Shown one piece after another: positions 24,113 through 36,390 of a stretch of DNA of 64,000 nt; positions within the stretch are counted from its first letter, which is position 1; the number at the start of each line of letters is the position of its first letter. Source of the stretch: Adineta ricciae (lineage: Eukaryota; Rotifera; Eurotatoria; Adinetida; Adinetidae); the NCBI GenBank assembly GCA_905250025.1, contig CAJNOJ010000074.1, positions 186,001 to 250,000 of the forward strand, in the 5' to 3' direction. The notes below the pieces were generated by a model. It searched no databases, had not been told where the DNA came from, and saw only the letters and a list, made by a program, of their open reading frames with translations. A program made the position numbers and the translations under genes.

Positions 24113-27017
24113 CTAAGTTGTAACAAAATCCGGATATTGATGTAAATCATTCGGTGTTCGATATTGTTCTTTCTTACAGTAACTTTTACAAATCAAATAA
24201 ACAAGTATAATCAATAGCAAACTCGAAAATAAGATAGAAAATGGTACAAAATGTCTCTTCATTTTCGTATAAAGATTTGACTTCGTACACCTACCATTGG
24301 CTTCGATTTGAAAGCATTGTGACCAGAATGAGTACATTGAACTATAGTAGTCACGCTCGTTACGGATATTATTCAATTCGAAAAACATGTAATTGTGTTC
24401 ATTAGCTGTGTACGGCTTCCATTCCGATTGCGAATCCGTTACGACCAACGAGGAGTCTTGATTGGGATTTCTAATCAGGCCGAAAAAGCAAATTTCAAAA
24501 GAAGAATTCAAACAAAACGAACCCCGTTTTGATAAAATTTGACCAATAACGGATCAACTGTCGACTGAATTCCTCTTCTTCGTTCGAAAAGTTATAGTAA
24601 CTCATGTTAACATTACGATGAATTCGTCGATAACCACGTGCTAATGGTACACCAAAGACATAGTCTAAACGAGAATTCATGTCATTGTTTTCGAGATTCA
24701 AATTGCTAACCTAATTCAGCAAAATGTCCAATCACTTGAGGTAATAATTTCAAATGATCACGAAATAAACTTCGTGATTTGAATGTCGGCCAATGCGCGT
24801 AAACGTAAGCATAGTTTGATGTGTTTCTATTAGGTACTTGTGTTCGTAAATTTAAAGAATGAACCATATGATAATTAAACATTAAATCCGAAACGAGGTC
24901 GATGTAAAGTTTCAGCCTTATCGTGCTATTATCCTTTCCTAAAAGAGATTTGTCTATGAAAGAATCTAACTTAATTTGGAATTATTCTTACCCGGACGTT
25001 CATAGATTTTCCTTGTTTCGTCAAGAAAACATGAACCGTGCTGAAAGTTTGCCGCAATGTAACGTTCAATGTAATCGATACGAGAGAATTGAGCAAGAAC
25101 CATTTTTGGATCGTAGCTTAAGATTTGTTCCACATGTGTTCGACTATCATAACTCATTTGATCATCATGATATTCTTCTTCATCATGATCTTCGTAATCG
25201 TTCTCTTCATTCTGTTGATCTCCAGTTATGATTATATCAGGCGGAATGATTGCTGGCAAATGTCGTGATGTCGAACGTTTTTGCCGACTGCTTGGACGTT
25301 TACCAATGGATGCTGATTGAACATTTAAGTCACCATAGAAATGTCCGATATGGTATTCCGCGAAGTAGAGACCTTCGTTAAGAGTTACACCTGTGAGAAA
25401 ATCGATATTTTCATAGATATCACTTTGAATGAGATTTTCAATTGAATCATCTAGAAAATCATTGTCGATCACAGGATATGGATTGTCATCCGCTAGAAAA
25501 GAAGACGAAACTCGATTGTAATCATACACATTCAAAATTACCCACCAATACTAAGACTTAAATGTAGACGATAAAAATCTCCGTTTTTATCTTGTAATAA
25601 TCTATTGATACATTCAAACATTTCATTATCATCAGGATATTGACAATAAAATTCTCGCGATAAACGTTCGATTAGCTTCATTGGTTGACGATTGACACTC
25701 CATGCTGCTAGGCCAGTACCAGATTGAGATATAACACGTTTAATCATACCACGGCAATGTCGACTTGCTAAAAATAGTTTGATAATATTTTCGATAGGCA
25801 TCTTATGAAACCTACCCGGGATGAGCATCGCATTTCCAGCACCAGCTGAATGACCAGCCAAAGTTATACGTTTCGGATCACCACCAAACAAATGAGCATT
25901 CTCATATATCCATTCGACCGCTAATAATTGATCCCAAAGACCATAGTTTCCTAAAAACAAATTTGATTAAAGTACATCCTATTATGCCGTGTAATAGTCA
26001 TCAGCTTTCAAAGTCGGTTTTTATTTGATCTTCGTAAAAAAACGGCTTCAGTTAAAAGCCTCCTCCGTAATTTACCTATTATGATAGATCATGCAAAACT
26101 CAATGCGCATGTCAGTTGCCATCTGATTGTGTTAGTCATCCTTCAATCAGAGTAAGAATATTTTACGCTCGGTTGAATGTATAAATTAATTTAAACTTCT
26201 ACTCCAAAAATAACACCCTATCATTTCATCCTCAACCTATAATCTTGATATTCTGAGAAAACCATTCGTATGATTTCATACCTTTGATTCTCTCGTCGCC
26301 ACTCGAGAGAAATCCGTGATAATTTAATCGAAAATTCATTGTGATTACAATAATATCACCTTCACTAGCTAAGATGCTTCCATCAAACAACGATCCGCCT
26401 CCGATCTGGTTCGACCCACCATGAGAAAATAACATAATCGCCTTACGTTTTTCTCCGTAACGTAGATCAGCTCGGTAAATGTTCAACGAAAGACAATTTT
26501 CATGAAAGTTATGTTGCATGATAAATGAACCGTATGAAAGATTCTCTGTCATCAGTAACGATTGCATACAATACGGAGAGAACTTCGTTGCATTCTGTAA
26601 TGAATAGTTGAAACTTTTTCGAACTGGCTTTTCAAGTGATAACGGCGTTTCAGCATAGTAAATACCAAGAAATTGATCAATATAACGGTTCTGAGAGTAT
26701 CTTATTCGTCGACCACGATAGATGCCCGTTGATGAAATAAGATACGGTCCTGCCGATGGTTTCGTTTTCTGAGAATGCTTTTCATAACCCGATAGTTTCA
26801 ATAGACTTTCATGTGTGATATCAACAGTTGAAAAATTGGCTTGTGTTAACGTTTTTCTACATGTTGCTAATGTACAAGTTGGTAGTGTTGAATTCAATAC
26901 TAATTGATCAACAATACGTTCGAATGGTGGGTAGAGAATAACCGCTGATGTAAGTTGTAATGGAACAACTCGAAGTAGTAAAAAACACAAGACAGTGTAG
27001 ATCGATCCATTATACAT
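24113..27017 (-). CDS. Membrane-anchored carboxylesterase type B (cholinesterase-like)
   Basis: Exons (5' to 3'): 27017-26282, 25950-25546, 25492-24992, 24938-24711, 24664-24523, 24470-24113; 789 residues. An N-terminal hydrophobic segment acts as signal peptide. The alpha/beta-hydrolase core has the oxyanion loop HGG (about 199-201), nucleophile elbow GHSAGAG with Ser280, acid NEG with Glu420 and His619 in GHFAELDYVFG, so the full triad is present; the usual Gly after the His is Phe. A Ser/Arg then Asp/Glu-rich insert (about 440-497) lies between acid and His. After residue 700 a single hydrophobic helix ([16 protein letters not shown]) and a short basic tail make it type I membrane bound. 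Neuroligins share this topology but lose the serine, so this is more likely an enzyme. Substrate unknown. Confidence 0.88.
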
Positions 27018-27850
27018 GATAACGAAGATTGAATGTAAATTAATAACAAATGAAAGATTGCTGACAAGAATGAAATCGTGTTAATATAAACATACAGATC
27101 TGAAAATGTTCTATAGGAGAATCATTGTCTGAGCAAGTTGGCCGTTGTTTTAATGAACACTTCTTAACATTTAATATTGATAGAAATAATCATAACAACA
27201 TAGACGACAAATCCATTAGAGATACGTATATGAAGCAAACTGGTAGAGAAAGAAAAACGACGACAGCGACGATGATGGTGACGGATAAAAACAAGCAAGT
27301 CTGTTATTCTACTTCATTGCAAACTTTTATTATCGTTATATGAAGGAAGAAAGTAAGCGACGAAATTCTTTCTTCAATACACAGCAAAGAAGAAACACAT
27401 TTTTTTGTCATGATAAGATATTTTTTATATATCACTGTACGATTTTGAGAAGCATATTTTCACAGACATAAAAAGAAATTATCTCGAATCTACTGACACC
27501 TGATATCAATTGATATTATCATGCAAAAATAAAGAAGATTGACATGTTTTCTTTCCAGCGTCGATAACGATATTCATCCATCTTTAGCTTCTTGTTACAC
27601 ATTCACCGTAAACGAATGTGAACTGACAATTCTCTTGTGTGTATACAGATTGATGAATTGATAGCCCAACACATCAGACAGAGTTTATGCATAGTGAGAG
27701 TTACGGTCATGAAGACGATAAGATATACAAGACGCATTCATTTAACATATTTCTTTCATTTGTTTGTAAATATCAGTATTATCATCGAATAGATGAGAGC
27801 AACTCTACAAACATAAACGCAGCAAAGAATGATGATGATGATGTATAAGT
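27018..27850. other. Upstream region of the esterase gene, no gene seen
   Basis: AT-rich; a 72-codon frame at 27125-27343 has no supporting features. A GAT run lies at 27831-27843. Confidence 0.5.
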
Positions 27851-28170
27851 GGCTATACAATTCTGTGAGAACCAAGTTGTATCATAAGAGAGTATCGCTA
27901 GTCGCTCGTCAGAACTTTTCCTACGAAGTTTTTCCATGAAGAACCCGTCACACAGATATTCCTCTCCAACTCAGTACTCGAATAGAAAACTGTTTTCTAT
28001 CCGAACCAGAGATAACATTTCATACGAAGGTCAATCATCTCAGTCTATTAGCAAAGTTGATATGGGTCGACTGCGCCTAAGGATCTTTCTTTGTCGATAC
28101 AATCTTCGAAATACGATGGTGATAAATAAGGCAAAAGTACATCACAAATGGGTATTAATCATCGCCAGTT
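27851..28170 (-). pseudogene. Degenerate copy of ABHD13 last exon and adjacent intron
   Basis: On the minus strand, about 27851-27890 matches part of the ABHD13-like last exon (the segment encoding HNTTWLSHDYT) but with changes that break the frame. About 27923-28170 is nearly identical to 29514-29702 plus 29755-29865, which lie in the last intron of that gene. Together this is a partial tandem duplication of the 3' end of the gene. The open plus-strand frame at 27936-28217 is a by-product of this repeat. Confidence 0.7.
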
Positions 28171-29348
28171 ATTGTATCGATCAATTGAGATTCTCCCACT
28201 TTTCTCTACTTTATTAGTAATTCACAAAACTCTTAGATAAAAGGTCATAATGTAAGATTATGTACCATTTTAGCAAGTCGAATCGATCGAGATGTCATGT
28301 TAGATATTTACATTCATAACCTCACCTTCTAGCACCACTGATATTTGTTGAAAATAGCTGAGAAACCTTTAATATTCTTCGATATGCTCATCCAATCAAT
28401 CAACTATGCGCCCACTAAAATACATTAATTTTCTTGAGAAACACAATCAATTCAACTGCTATGAGCATCAGTTTCCATTACACTCAAATTCATTCGCGTA
28501 TAGTACTTTTCAAAGATTGCTACTTTTGACGTCGTTCATATGACAATGAAAAACATGTTCTTTTTGCAAAACATACGCTCGTACGTAAGTAGTTTCTTTC
28601 TTTTTCTTGACATATTATACATGTGTGTAAGAGTCGCACGTGATTATGATTAAAGTGCCAAAATAAATCTTTCGAGCTCTACAACGACAAGTGCAGTATT
28701 TTCATGTTTCGTTCTTCGCTTACCTATTTGTCAATCATACACGTACTGAACCAGAAGAAGCGCTCAAGAGATCTGCTCTTCGATAAACTATTTTTAAACA
28801 CGAGAACATAGAACAAAAGAAGATAATTAGTGTTGTGTACTGCGAAAGATTCAACAAAAGTCAGCGCCAAAACTCGATATTATGATATTCTCGATTGATG
28901 AAATGGCATTTATTGGACGACGCCTATGTTTGTTCTCAGAACAGAATCACTCGGTACAGTCCAGAATACAGCCAGAAACATATATAGATATATTACAAAA
29001 AGACAAACATATACCGCATGCTTCGTATACGTAGATATCGCATATATTTATTTGTAAATATCATTATTATCTTCGAATAGAAGAGAAGATCTTGCTTTGG
29101 AATAAATAGTACACAGTGATTGTATAAACATAAAGACAACAACAAAAAAAAAATGATGATAATGCAGAAACATGAATCAAACAACACTGACAAATACCTA
29201 CAAGACTGTACAGTGATTATTTATGTATATATTTGGTGGCAGAAAGAGAGAGATATAGTATAAAAAGAGGTTTCTTAGCATGTTTAATTGGCATTTGATG
29301 CTGTTGGTTCACTTTGCCTGCCGCACTACATCGATAACGATTAGTTTT
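28171..29348. other. Spacer between duplicated segments
   Basis: No gene found. Around 29050-29085 a short stretch resembles 27768-27800, so the duplication may have extended further and decayed. Confidence 0.45.
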
Positions 29349-31111
29349 TCACCCTTGGAAAGTTGAATCACTTACGTCAGCAAGAAAATTTCGTATTTGA
29401 TTGGTATAGTCATGTGAAAGCCAAGTTGTGTTGTGCTGGCCATCAGGAAATATCGCCAAATGCTTTTTTGAACTTTTACATTCCTACAGGAACCACAAAT
29501 ATGCACATTTCATACGAAGTTTTTCTATGAAGAACCCGTCACACAGATATTCCTCTCCAACTCAGTACTCGAATAGAAAACTGTTTTCTATCCGAACCAG
29601 AGATAACATTTCATACGAAGGTCAATCATCTCAGTCTATTAGCAAAGTTGATATGGGTCGACTGCGCCTAAGGATCTTTCTTTGTCGATACAATCTTCGA
29701 AANNNNNNNNNNNNNNNNNNNNNNNNNNNNNNNNNNNNNNNNNNNNNTCTCGGTAGACTGCGCCCAAGGATCTTTCTTTGTCGATACAATCTTCGAAAAA
29801 CGATGGTGATAAATAAGGCGAAAGTACGTCATAAATGGATATTAGTTATCTTCAGTTTCTCTAACGTTTTACGCTGTTATCGATACAAACCTCGTGCAAC
29901 TTTTCCATCATTTGCGGCGGGACTAGTTCATCTTGCCCGCCGGAGAGAAAGAGCACAGGCGCCTTGATATGCCGGATTTTCGACAGCGTTGGAAACTAAA
30001 CGAAAACTCGTGGATAAAAATACATCAACGAAGCAGATTTGTTTACCAGATTTTTATAACACCAATTAGGTACATAATCAAGAACAGCTACTTGAAAAAG
30101 TCGTTTAGCCATATCAGGAATTGATGTAAAAGTATTCTCAACTATCACACAGTACAATGGTGGTGTTACATTTGTCTGAGCTAGATGAGAAGCTGCAAAG
30201 AAAAGTGAAGAACTAATAACACTTGAATGATCCACTTTGCTTTTACCAAGATGCAATGCAACAGCACCGCCTAGTGATCTTCCGAACAGGAAGATTTTTT
30301 CTTGGTTTAAATCATTTCTTTTTCGAACATAATCATAGACAGCTAAAGCATCTGTGTATAAACCAGATTCGGATGGCATTCCAGTGGATTTGCCGTATCC
30401 ACGATAATCGAAGAGAAGAATATTGATATTGCATGTTCGGTATAAAAGATGAGCATTTTGTAAGCTAGATTAAAACAAGAAACGTTACTATAAGCAGAGC
30501 TTGGAGCAATTTCCGTCATCTCTGTTCTTATCAAGAACTTTCATTACTCAAAAGATTTCCTCATTAACTTCAGCCTTTTATTCCCTGAGACTTCTAAAGA
30601 AATGACGTTTTTTTGTGTATTCTGTTATCGAAGAGTACATCTGGCCCGAAAAAAACAGTGTTTGACATAATCGTATCCGTATAAAATCTAACGGCACGAA
30701 ATAAACAAACATGTAGTGTTAGTCGTCTTTTTATTCGAGTTGCGAGACGTATTTTAGGGTTCATTTCATCATACCGATGTCCAATATTTCCAGCATTGCC
30801 GTGAAAAAAGACTAATGTTTCGCGTTCACTTGTTCGACTAGGTTGTTTGATTAAAAATCCATGTAATTTCTCATTGTCAGGTGTTTCAATAGTGATTGTT
30901 TCATAGGGCATATGAAACACATCGGGTGTTTGAACAATTGTTCGCGATGTATCGGGTTCATTTGGTTGGAAAAGAAGAGCATCTTGAAAACCATACAATG
31001 ACGCTAGGAGAAAGATCTTTTTTTATGTTTTATAGATTATTTTGCGAATCGCATACTTATTTGTTGCTGTGCATTTGTGAAAAAGCTGTTTATGGATTGC
31101 ATGAAATTCAT
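29349..31111 (-). CDS. ABHD13: ABHD13-like alpha/beta hydrolase
   Basis: Exons (5' to 3'): 31111-31057 (tentative), 31003-30775, 30464-30047, 29995-29891, 29483-29349; about 313 residues versus 337 in human. Motifs: FQDALLFQP, FFHGNAGNIGHR (oxyanion region), DYRGYGKS, nucleophile elbow GRSLGG, VENTFTSIPDMA, SGGQDELVPP (acid) and FPDGQHNTTW (catalytic His). These are specific to ABHD13, a serine hydrolase of uncertain substrate. The first exon was chosen because it supplies an in-phase ATG; the membrane-anchor helix of human ABHD13 is not evident, so a further 5' exon may exist. The last intron (29484-29890) is enlarged by a repeat and a 45-N gap. Within exon 3 a 42-nt stretch, open in frame, has GT..AG ends and may be an optional intron. 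Confidence 0.85.
29514..29865. repeat. Direct repeat copy, interrupted by gap
   Basis: Left part 29514-29702 and right part 29748-29865 match 27923-28170. About 45 bp next to each side of the gap are the same sequence (ending gatacaatcttcgaa), which suggests the two flanks overlap and are one copy split by assembly. Confidence 0.75.
29703..29747. other. Assembly gap of 45 N
   Basis: Run of N in the last intron of the ABHD13-like gene, bounded by near-identical sequence on both sides. Confidence 0.95.
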
Positions 31112-31305
31112 TCAAGAAAATAAGTTTGATAAAAACAAAAGAAGAGAAATCTAGAAAGAAATTATTTCAATACAAGAAAACAGATTTTTTTTGTGTTATC
31201 TTGATTTCGCAATTCGAAACAGAAATAAATGTGTACAGATATATATATATAGCCCCGTAAACAAAGAAAAAGAATAGACTGTTCGACGATTCCAAAAAGT
31301 ATGAT

Positions 31306-33062
31306 CTAAGCACGTTGAGGTCGTTCAGGAATTAATGAAGAGAAAAAGGTCGATACGGCAGTCATTAGAAGGCGTGATGTCGTCACTTGATTGTCAACCA
31401 CAGGAGCACGTGGAGGCGTAGAAGACTAAAAAAACAAAGTCACATTGATATGCGGGTATTGAATTAGAATGTGAATATCTTCATTCTGTGTTGGGTTTTT
31501 AGTGACTGATTATAGGATCTATCTGAATTATATATATATTTTGAAAAGTAATTCAACATACACGTTGACGTTGAATATCGTTCTGGTTTTGTGCTTCATT
31601 TGTTGCGGGTTCATGTTCATTATCATCCTCTCCATCATTTTCAGCAGCTTGTTCTGGAGCAGCAGGAGTAGCAGGAGCAGCAGCTGGTGCTGGTTGTACT
31701 TGAGCACGTCGACGTCTTTGAATGGATAAATAGCCACGGCAGTGTCTATTGACAAGTAAAAGAACAACAGAGATACTATTTTTATCGAAAAACTCAGCTG
31801 TCAACACTTACAAGTAAAGAACAGTAAAGAAAACGAAGACAAGAAGAAAACGACTGAATGTTGAGTAGAAATAGATAATTGAACACAGAACGAATAATTC
31901 CACTAGCATATTTAATACACCTAGTAAGTCGTTTTCTTGTTCAACTTCGTTATTATTCCCAGCAGCCGGTTGTGCCGGTGCCGCAGCAGCAGCAGGTGGT
32001 GGTGGTGGTGCTGCTGCTGCTGTATTACTAGTAAGATTCACTCCTATATTCGGTGATGATTGATTCAATATTGTCATTCCTGGTGTGACTGTTCTTTGAT
32101 AATCAAGTAAATTTTGACTAATCGAAAAAGAAATGTATATATTTGGAAATCATCGACTGGTATACTTACTGCATTTGGTAATGCGTATAACAGTATTGCA
32201 AATAGGCTTGTGTTTCATAATTTGATGTAGGCGTGTAGCCGCCAGGGTTGCTTACAAATCTAGGCGTAACGGTTTGTTTGTTTATTAATAGAGAAAATGA
32301 AGTAGACATACTGATGCAATTGCTGTTGATATTTGTTTAACTCTTGTAAATATTGCTCGTATGTAGAGGATGGTGACGGAGGAGCTGCTTTTTCAGACGG
32401 TTTTGGTTGTTCGCGAACAGAAGATGATGATTGACGAACTTTTGGTGTCTAAAGCAAAGCAAACATTCATCTGTAGATGACGTACGCGCTGATGAACTCA
32501 CTGTTGCATTTTTGTCTGAGTCAAGTACGAGATGAACCATAAACGACGATCCTGTTGTTGCCTAAAAAACACAACGAACTAGATAAAAACATTCGCGACC
32601 AAGAAAACAAGAATTGTCACAAGAGTTGAAGTTCTGCGAACATAGTACTTGAAATATCTATCAAAGCACTCAATATATAAATATTTGCCAATAACTTGTA
32701 CTTAAGTCAACTATGTTATTAATATGAATTGGATTGTGGTTAGTTTGTCAAGAATTACTAGAGGAATGTGAAACGATCTTTACTTTGAGAAAAATTTGAC
32801 TGAGCAAACTGGCATCGTCGAGAAGTTTACCAGAAAATATCAATCGTTGGTCTTTAGGTATCTAGAAATAAACCGAGCAAATGTTAAATTGATTGAATGA
32901 ATGCGTATCAATGGTTCTTACTGGTTTTGTTGGATGATTTAATGCTATTTTCTGCTTAAGATCATAAACAGTTAACAATAATGGAAGTTCAAGATTGAAA
33001 TCAGCATATTTATTATTTGCTGTACGAATAATCAATGTAATCGTATCGCTGCTCGTCGCCAT
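31306..33062 (-). CDS. HERPUD1: HERPUD-like ER membrane ubiquitin-like protein
   Basis: Acts in ER-associated degradation with HRD1-type ligases. Exons (5' to 3'): 33062-32922, 32861-32784, 32561-32502, 32448-32312, 32250-32170, 32117-31812, 31745-31562, 31425-31306; 368 residues. Residues 8-95 form a ubiquitin-like domain (TLIIRTANN, LKQKIALNHP, DQRLIFSGKLLDD, FMVHLVL), matching Herp in length and the RLIFSGKLL block. A Pro/Ser/Ala-rich linker follows, then a hydrophobic hairpin (LLGVLNMLVELFVLCSIIYF and RFLLVFVFFTVLYL) that inserts in the ER membrane. The C-terminal tail ends FFSSLIPERPQ, a Herp signature. Human Herp is induced by ER stress; no ER-stress element was identified here with confidence. 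Confidence 0.9.
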
Positions 33063-33592
33063 ATGAACGCAAGAAATCTATGTGATGAAAGTGTATTTTC
33101 CCTTTCGATTTTGTAAAACTTGGAAATCAAGAAAGAATAAACATTACGCATATATACATATACATTCATTCACAGGTGTTTGATTTTCTATTGATAAGTT
33201 TTTTGACCAATCAGAATTAGAGGAAGCACGTTTTCTAGAGGTCACATTTATATACTTGGCACGGCAGATAAATGAGTCATGTCATTATTTAAACTTTATA
33301 ATTAGAAAAAAAAGAACGTTCTTTTTCGTTTATTTCATTTTAATATTTTAAGAGACACAAATCTAGTGATTCCATCTAAGTCATTTTCATCTTGTATTGG
33401 TACTCTAGTTACATCAATTTTTCTTTTTCTTTCTGTCTTTTTTTTTTATGATGATAAAAAACAGCAGCAAAAGAACGTCGTGACATTGGCAAGAACAAGA
33501 TCTCCATGTCAGAGAGTGGCTTATTTTTCTTGTAGAAAGGCAATATTAATAAATGGATAAAATATAGATTTGTAATATAATGTTCTATTTAG
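33063..33592. promoter_or_regulatory. Divergent promoter region, HERPUD / PTEN
   Basis: About 530 bp between the two start codons, which face away from each other. AT-rich; no open frame of substance. A polypyrimidine stretch and AG at 33591-33592 directly abut the PTEN start codon. Confidence 0.45.
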
Positions 33593-35680
33593 ATGAATCG
33601 CATGAGAAAAATTGTCAGTAAAAAAAAGCGAAGGTATCAACAAGATGGATTCGATTTAGATTTATCATGTAAATATATTTCTATCGAAAACTCCGTATGA
33701 TTCATTGTTAATCTGTATCGTTTTATTAGATATTCGACCAAATGTAATCGCTATGGGATATCCAGCTGATAATTACGAAGGAGTTTATCGAAATACAATT
33801 GGTGACGTTAGTCGGTGAGCAGTTTTTTTGCTTGTATTCAAATTGATTTTCTTATATTTGTTTGTTCAACAGATTTTTATCGTCTAAACACGGAGATAAA
33901 TTTTATGTATATAACTTGTAAGATTTTTCGTTGTAATCAGAAAAGAAAATTTGATTTCTGTTCTTCTTTTGCTTAAACAGATGTGTAGAAAGTGAACGAC
34001 ATTATGATGGTTCCCGTTTTAACAATAACGTGTCAACCGAATTCAGTTTCGAAGACCATAATCCCCCTACAATCAAAATGATTTTAGCATTTTGTCAACA
34101 TGCTGAAACACAACTCAAATCAATGACAGACCGAATACTTGTTATTCATTGTAAAGCTGGAAAAGTATGTTTAATACAAGTGCAATCGACAGAATTCACA
34201 AATGATTTTCTTCTAGGGAAGAACAGGTGTGATGTCTTGTTGTTTTTTACTCTACTATTATCGTGATGAATACAATGATCCATTGCAAACTTTACAATTT
34301 TATGCTCAACAAAGAACATCGAACGAGAAAGGTGTGACTATTCCTAGTCAACGTCGTTATGTAGAATATTTTGGACATTTAATGAATAGTCAAGTTCTCT
34401 ACTCACCTAGACAAATTGTCTTTACTGGTCTATTGATAACTTACAATCAAAATCATCTTCGAAATTGTAGTAAGCTCATCGTCTCTTCTTATATTGCATT
34501 CATTCATTCATTTATTTGTGCAATTTCAGGTCTCTATTACACAGTTAGCTATTCAAATCATCGACGACAGTACAAATCTTTCGAAATTCCATTGGAATAT
34601 GACATAACAACTACTAGGGATTCCATAGCAAGTTATTCCGTGCTAACTGCAGGACATAAACATTTCATGCCTCCCGCTCATCAACAATGTCGTATTCCTT
34701 TGGAGGAAGATGTTTTAATTGAAATCTTCGTAATTAAAACTAGGCGAGGAAAATCTGTAAGTTAATTTAGTCAAAGAGATATGTTTATCCATTTATTTAT
34801 CTATCTGTGTTCTTCTTCTAGGAAAAACTATGCCATTTCTGGTTTAATACGTTTTTTCTCGTCGATCCTCAAATGCAAAATGTTCTTAGTGTCTACACAG
34901 AAAAGCATTCAGAGAGCAATCTAGGCGTACTTAGTGCTTGTCTCATACCAGAATACGGACATAAACATTTGTATACTCTAATCAAAAAAGATATTGATGG
35001 ATTACATAAAGATAAGCTACATCGATTGACGCCATCGTCATTTACGGTAAGTTTTTATATTCATTTTATCAAACTATTAGTAATTAGATATGTTGCCGTC
35101 CATTGACAAGTCTATTCTGATGATCTAGTTCGCTTTAGTATTTCATGCAATAGTAGCTAACTTTCTATTCCTTCGTTATAGATCTTTCCGATCCGTTAAG
35201 TCTAAAAAAACGAATATTAGAGTACTTGTCTGTATTCTTAGCCGATTTTCAATCTATAAAATAATTATTTTCTAGGTATCTGTACTGTTTGATTACGATC
35301 TTACTCTTCCTGCTAACCTTTCTCAACCCGATCAATCGTCGGTACTGATAGAAAACAAATCCAGCACGAATCTGAAACTGATCGAATCCGATGATCAATC
35401 GTCGATTCTTATTGGTCCATCCGACAAGTTGATAGATAGAAATGACATCGAACAAACGAATCATTTCAATGAAACAAAGGATAATCTAACAATCCCGAAC
35501 GATAGCAACACTTTTCGTGAACCGAAACGTCGTAGTCTTCGACCAGTCTCTTATCCAACACGTACATTTTCTCTATATCCCAACGGAGTGTCCGATTGGG
35601 ATAGTACAGATTCCGAAACAGGTATTAATGAAACAAATGGTAATCATGGTGAACAAGAAACTCGTCAAACACGTTTTTAA
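33593..35680 (+). CDS. PTEN: PTEN phosphatidylinositol 3-phosphatase
   Basis: Removes the 3-phosphate of PIP3 and opposes PI3K/Akt signalling. Exons 33593-33668, 33730-33814, 33873-33917, 33981-34164, 34217-34469, 34530-34756, 34822-35046 and 35276-35680; 499 residues (human 403). The N-terminus has the PIP2-binding stretch [16 protein letters not shown]. The P-loop HCKAGKGRTG is intact, split by an intron after the second Lys. The TI-loop region ([15 protein letters not shown]) matches. A C2 domain follows ([11 protein letters not shown]). The tail is longer than in vertebrates, Ser/Asp-rich with potential CK2 sites (SDWDSTDSE), and ends TRF, compatible with a class I PDZ ligand (S/T-x-hydrophobic). 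An acceptor-like site touches the ATG, so a 5' UTR exon or trans-spliced leader is possible. Confidence 0.96.
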
Positions 35681-36390
35681 TTCTACACTGTGTGTGAGAG
35701 TGCGCGTGTGTGTGTATCTATATTTTTTTCCTTCTCTTCGTGTACTTTTTCTTCTCATTCAAATTGTACTGCACATATTATTTAAAAAGAAAATAATTTA
35801 GAACTTTTTATTTCGAATCTCATTGTATGAGTTTATTTTTCATTGTTCGAAATTTTTATTATAAAAAATGCGAAAGATAACAGAACGAATGTGTAACAAA
35901 CAATTGAAAAAGATTCTATTCCGCACTAAAAGGTTTACGAGTCCAATCGACCTGCTGACAAACATAAAGAACGGATGCACTGTAGAATTTAGTGTGAGAA
36001 ATGGGACTTACACATTGCTATCATCTAAGAGTGACAATTACCAAATATTTATAGATCTCTTGTGCGTGACATAGTAATTTATGTAGTTCACGAAGAAAAA
36101 TATTACCTTTATTTAGTAAACTAATAGTTTTCGTATTTTGTATCCAGTATATTACCTCTTGTTTGCTTGCAAAAACATATGTTACTATTTGTGACACATA
36201 AAGGTGACACGTGAAGGTGTAAGTGCAATCTTTTGTTTTCTGTATAAAGATAATTGCTTATCTCTCATACTGGTCTCCATTTACCATAAGACGACTATGG
36301 TGAGATGTTTTCTATTGGATATTCGACCGAATAAAATTGTGACATAATGAGTATAAGTAAAGATCTTATTGTTAATCAACCTTCAAAACA
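35681..36390. other. Intergenic, no gene seen
   Basis: 3' UTR of PTEN with a GT-rich run near 35690-35720. A 68-codon frame at 35868-36074 is unsupported. Confidence 0.5.

Noticed and set aside
27936-28217. 93-codon plus-strand frame, repeated at 29527
   Set aside because: The frame is in a duplicated intron segment of the ABHD13-like gene on the other strand; conservation between copies is due to recent duplication, not coding.
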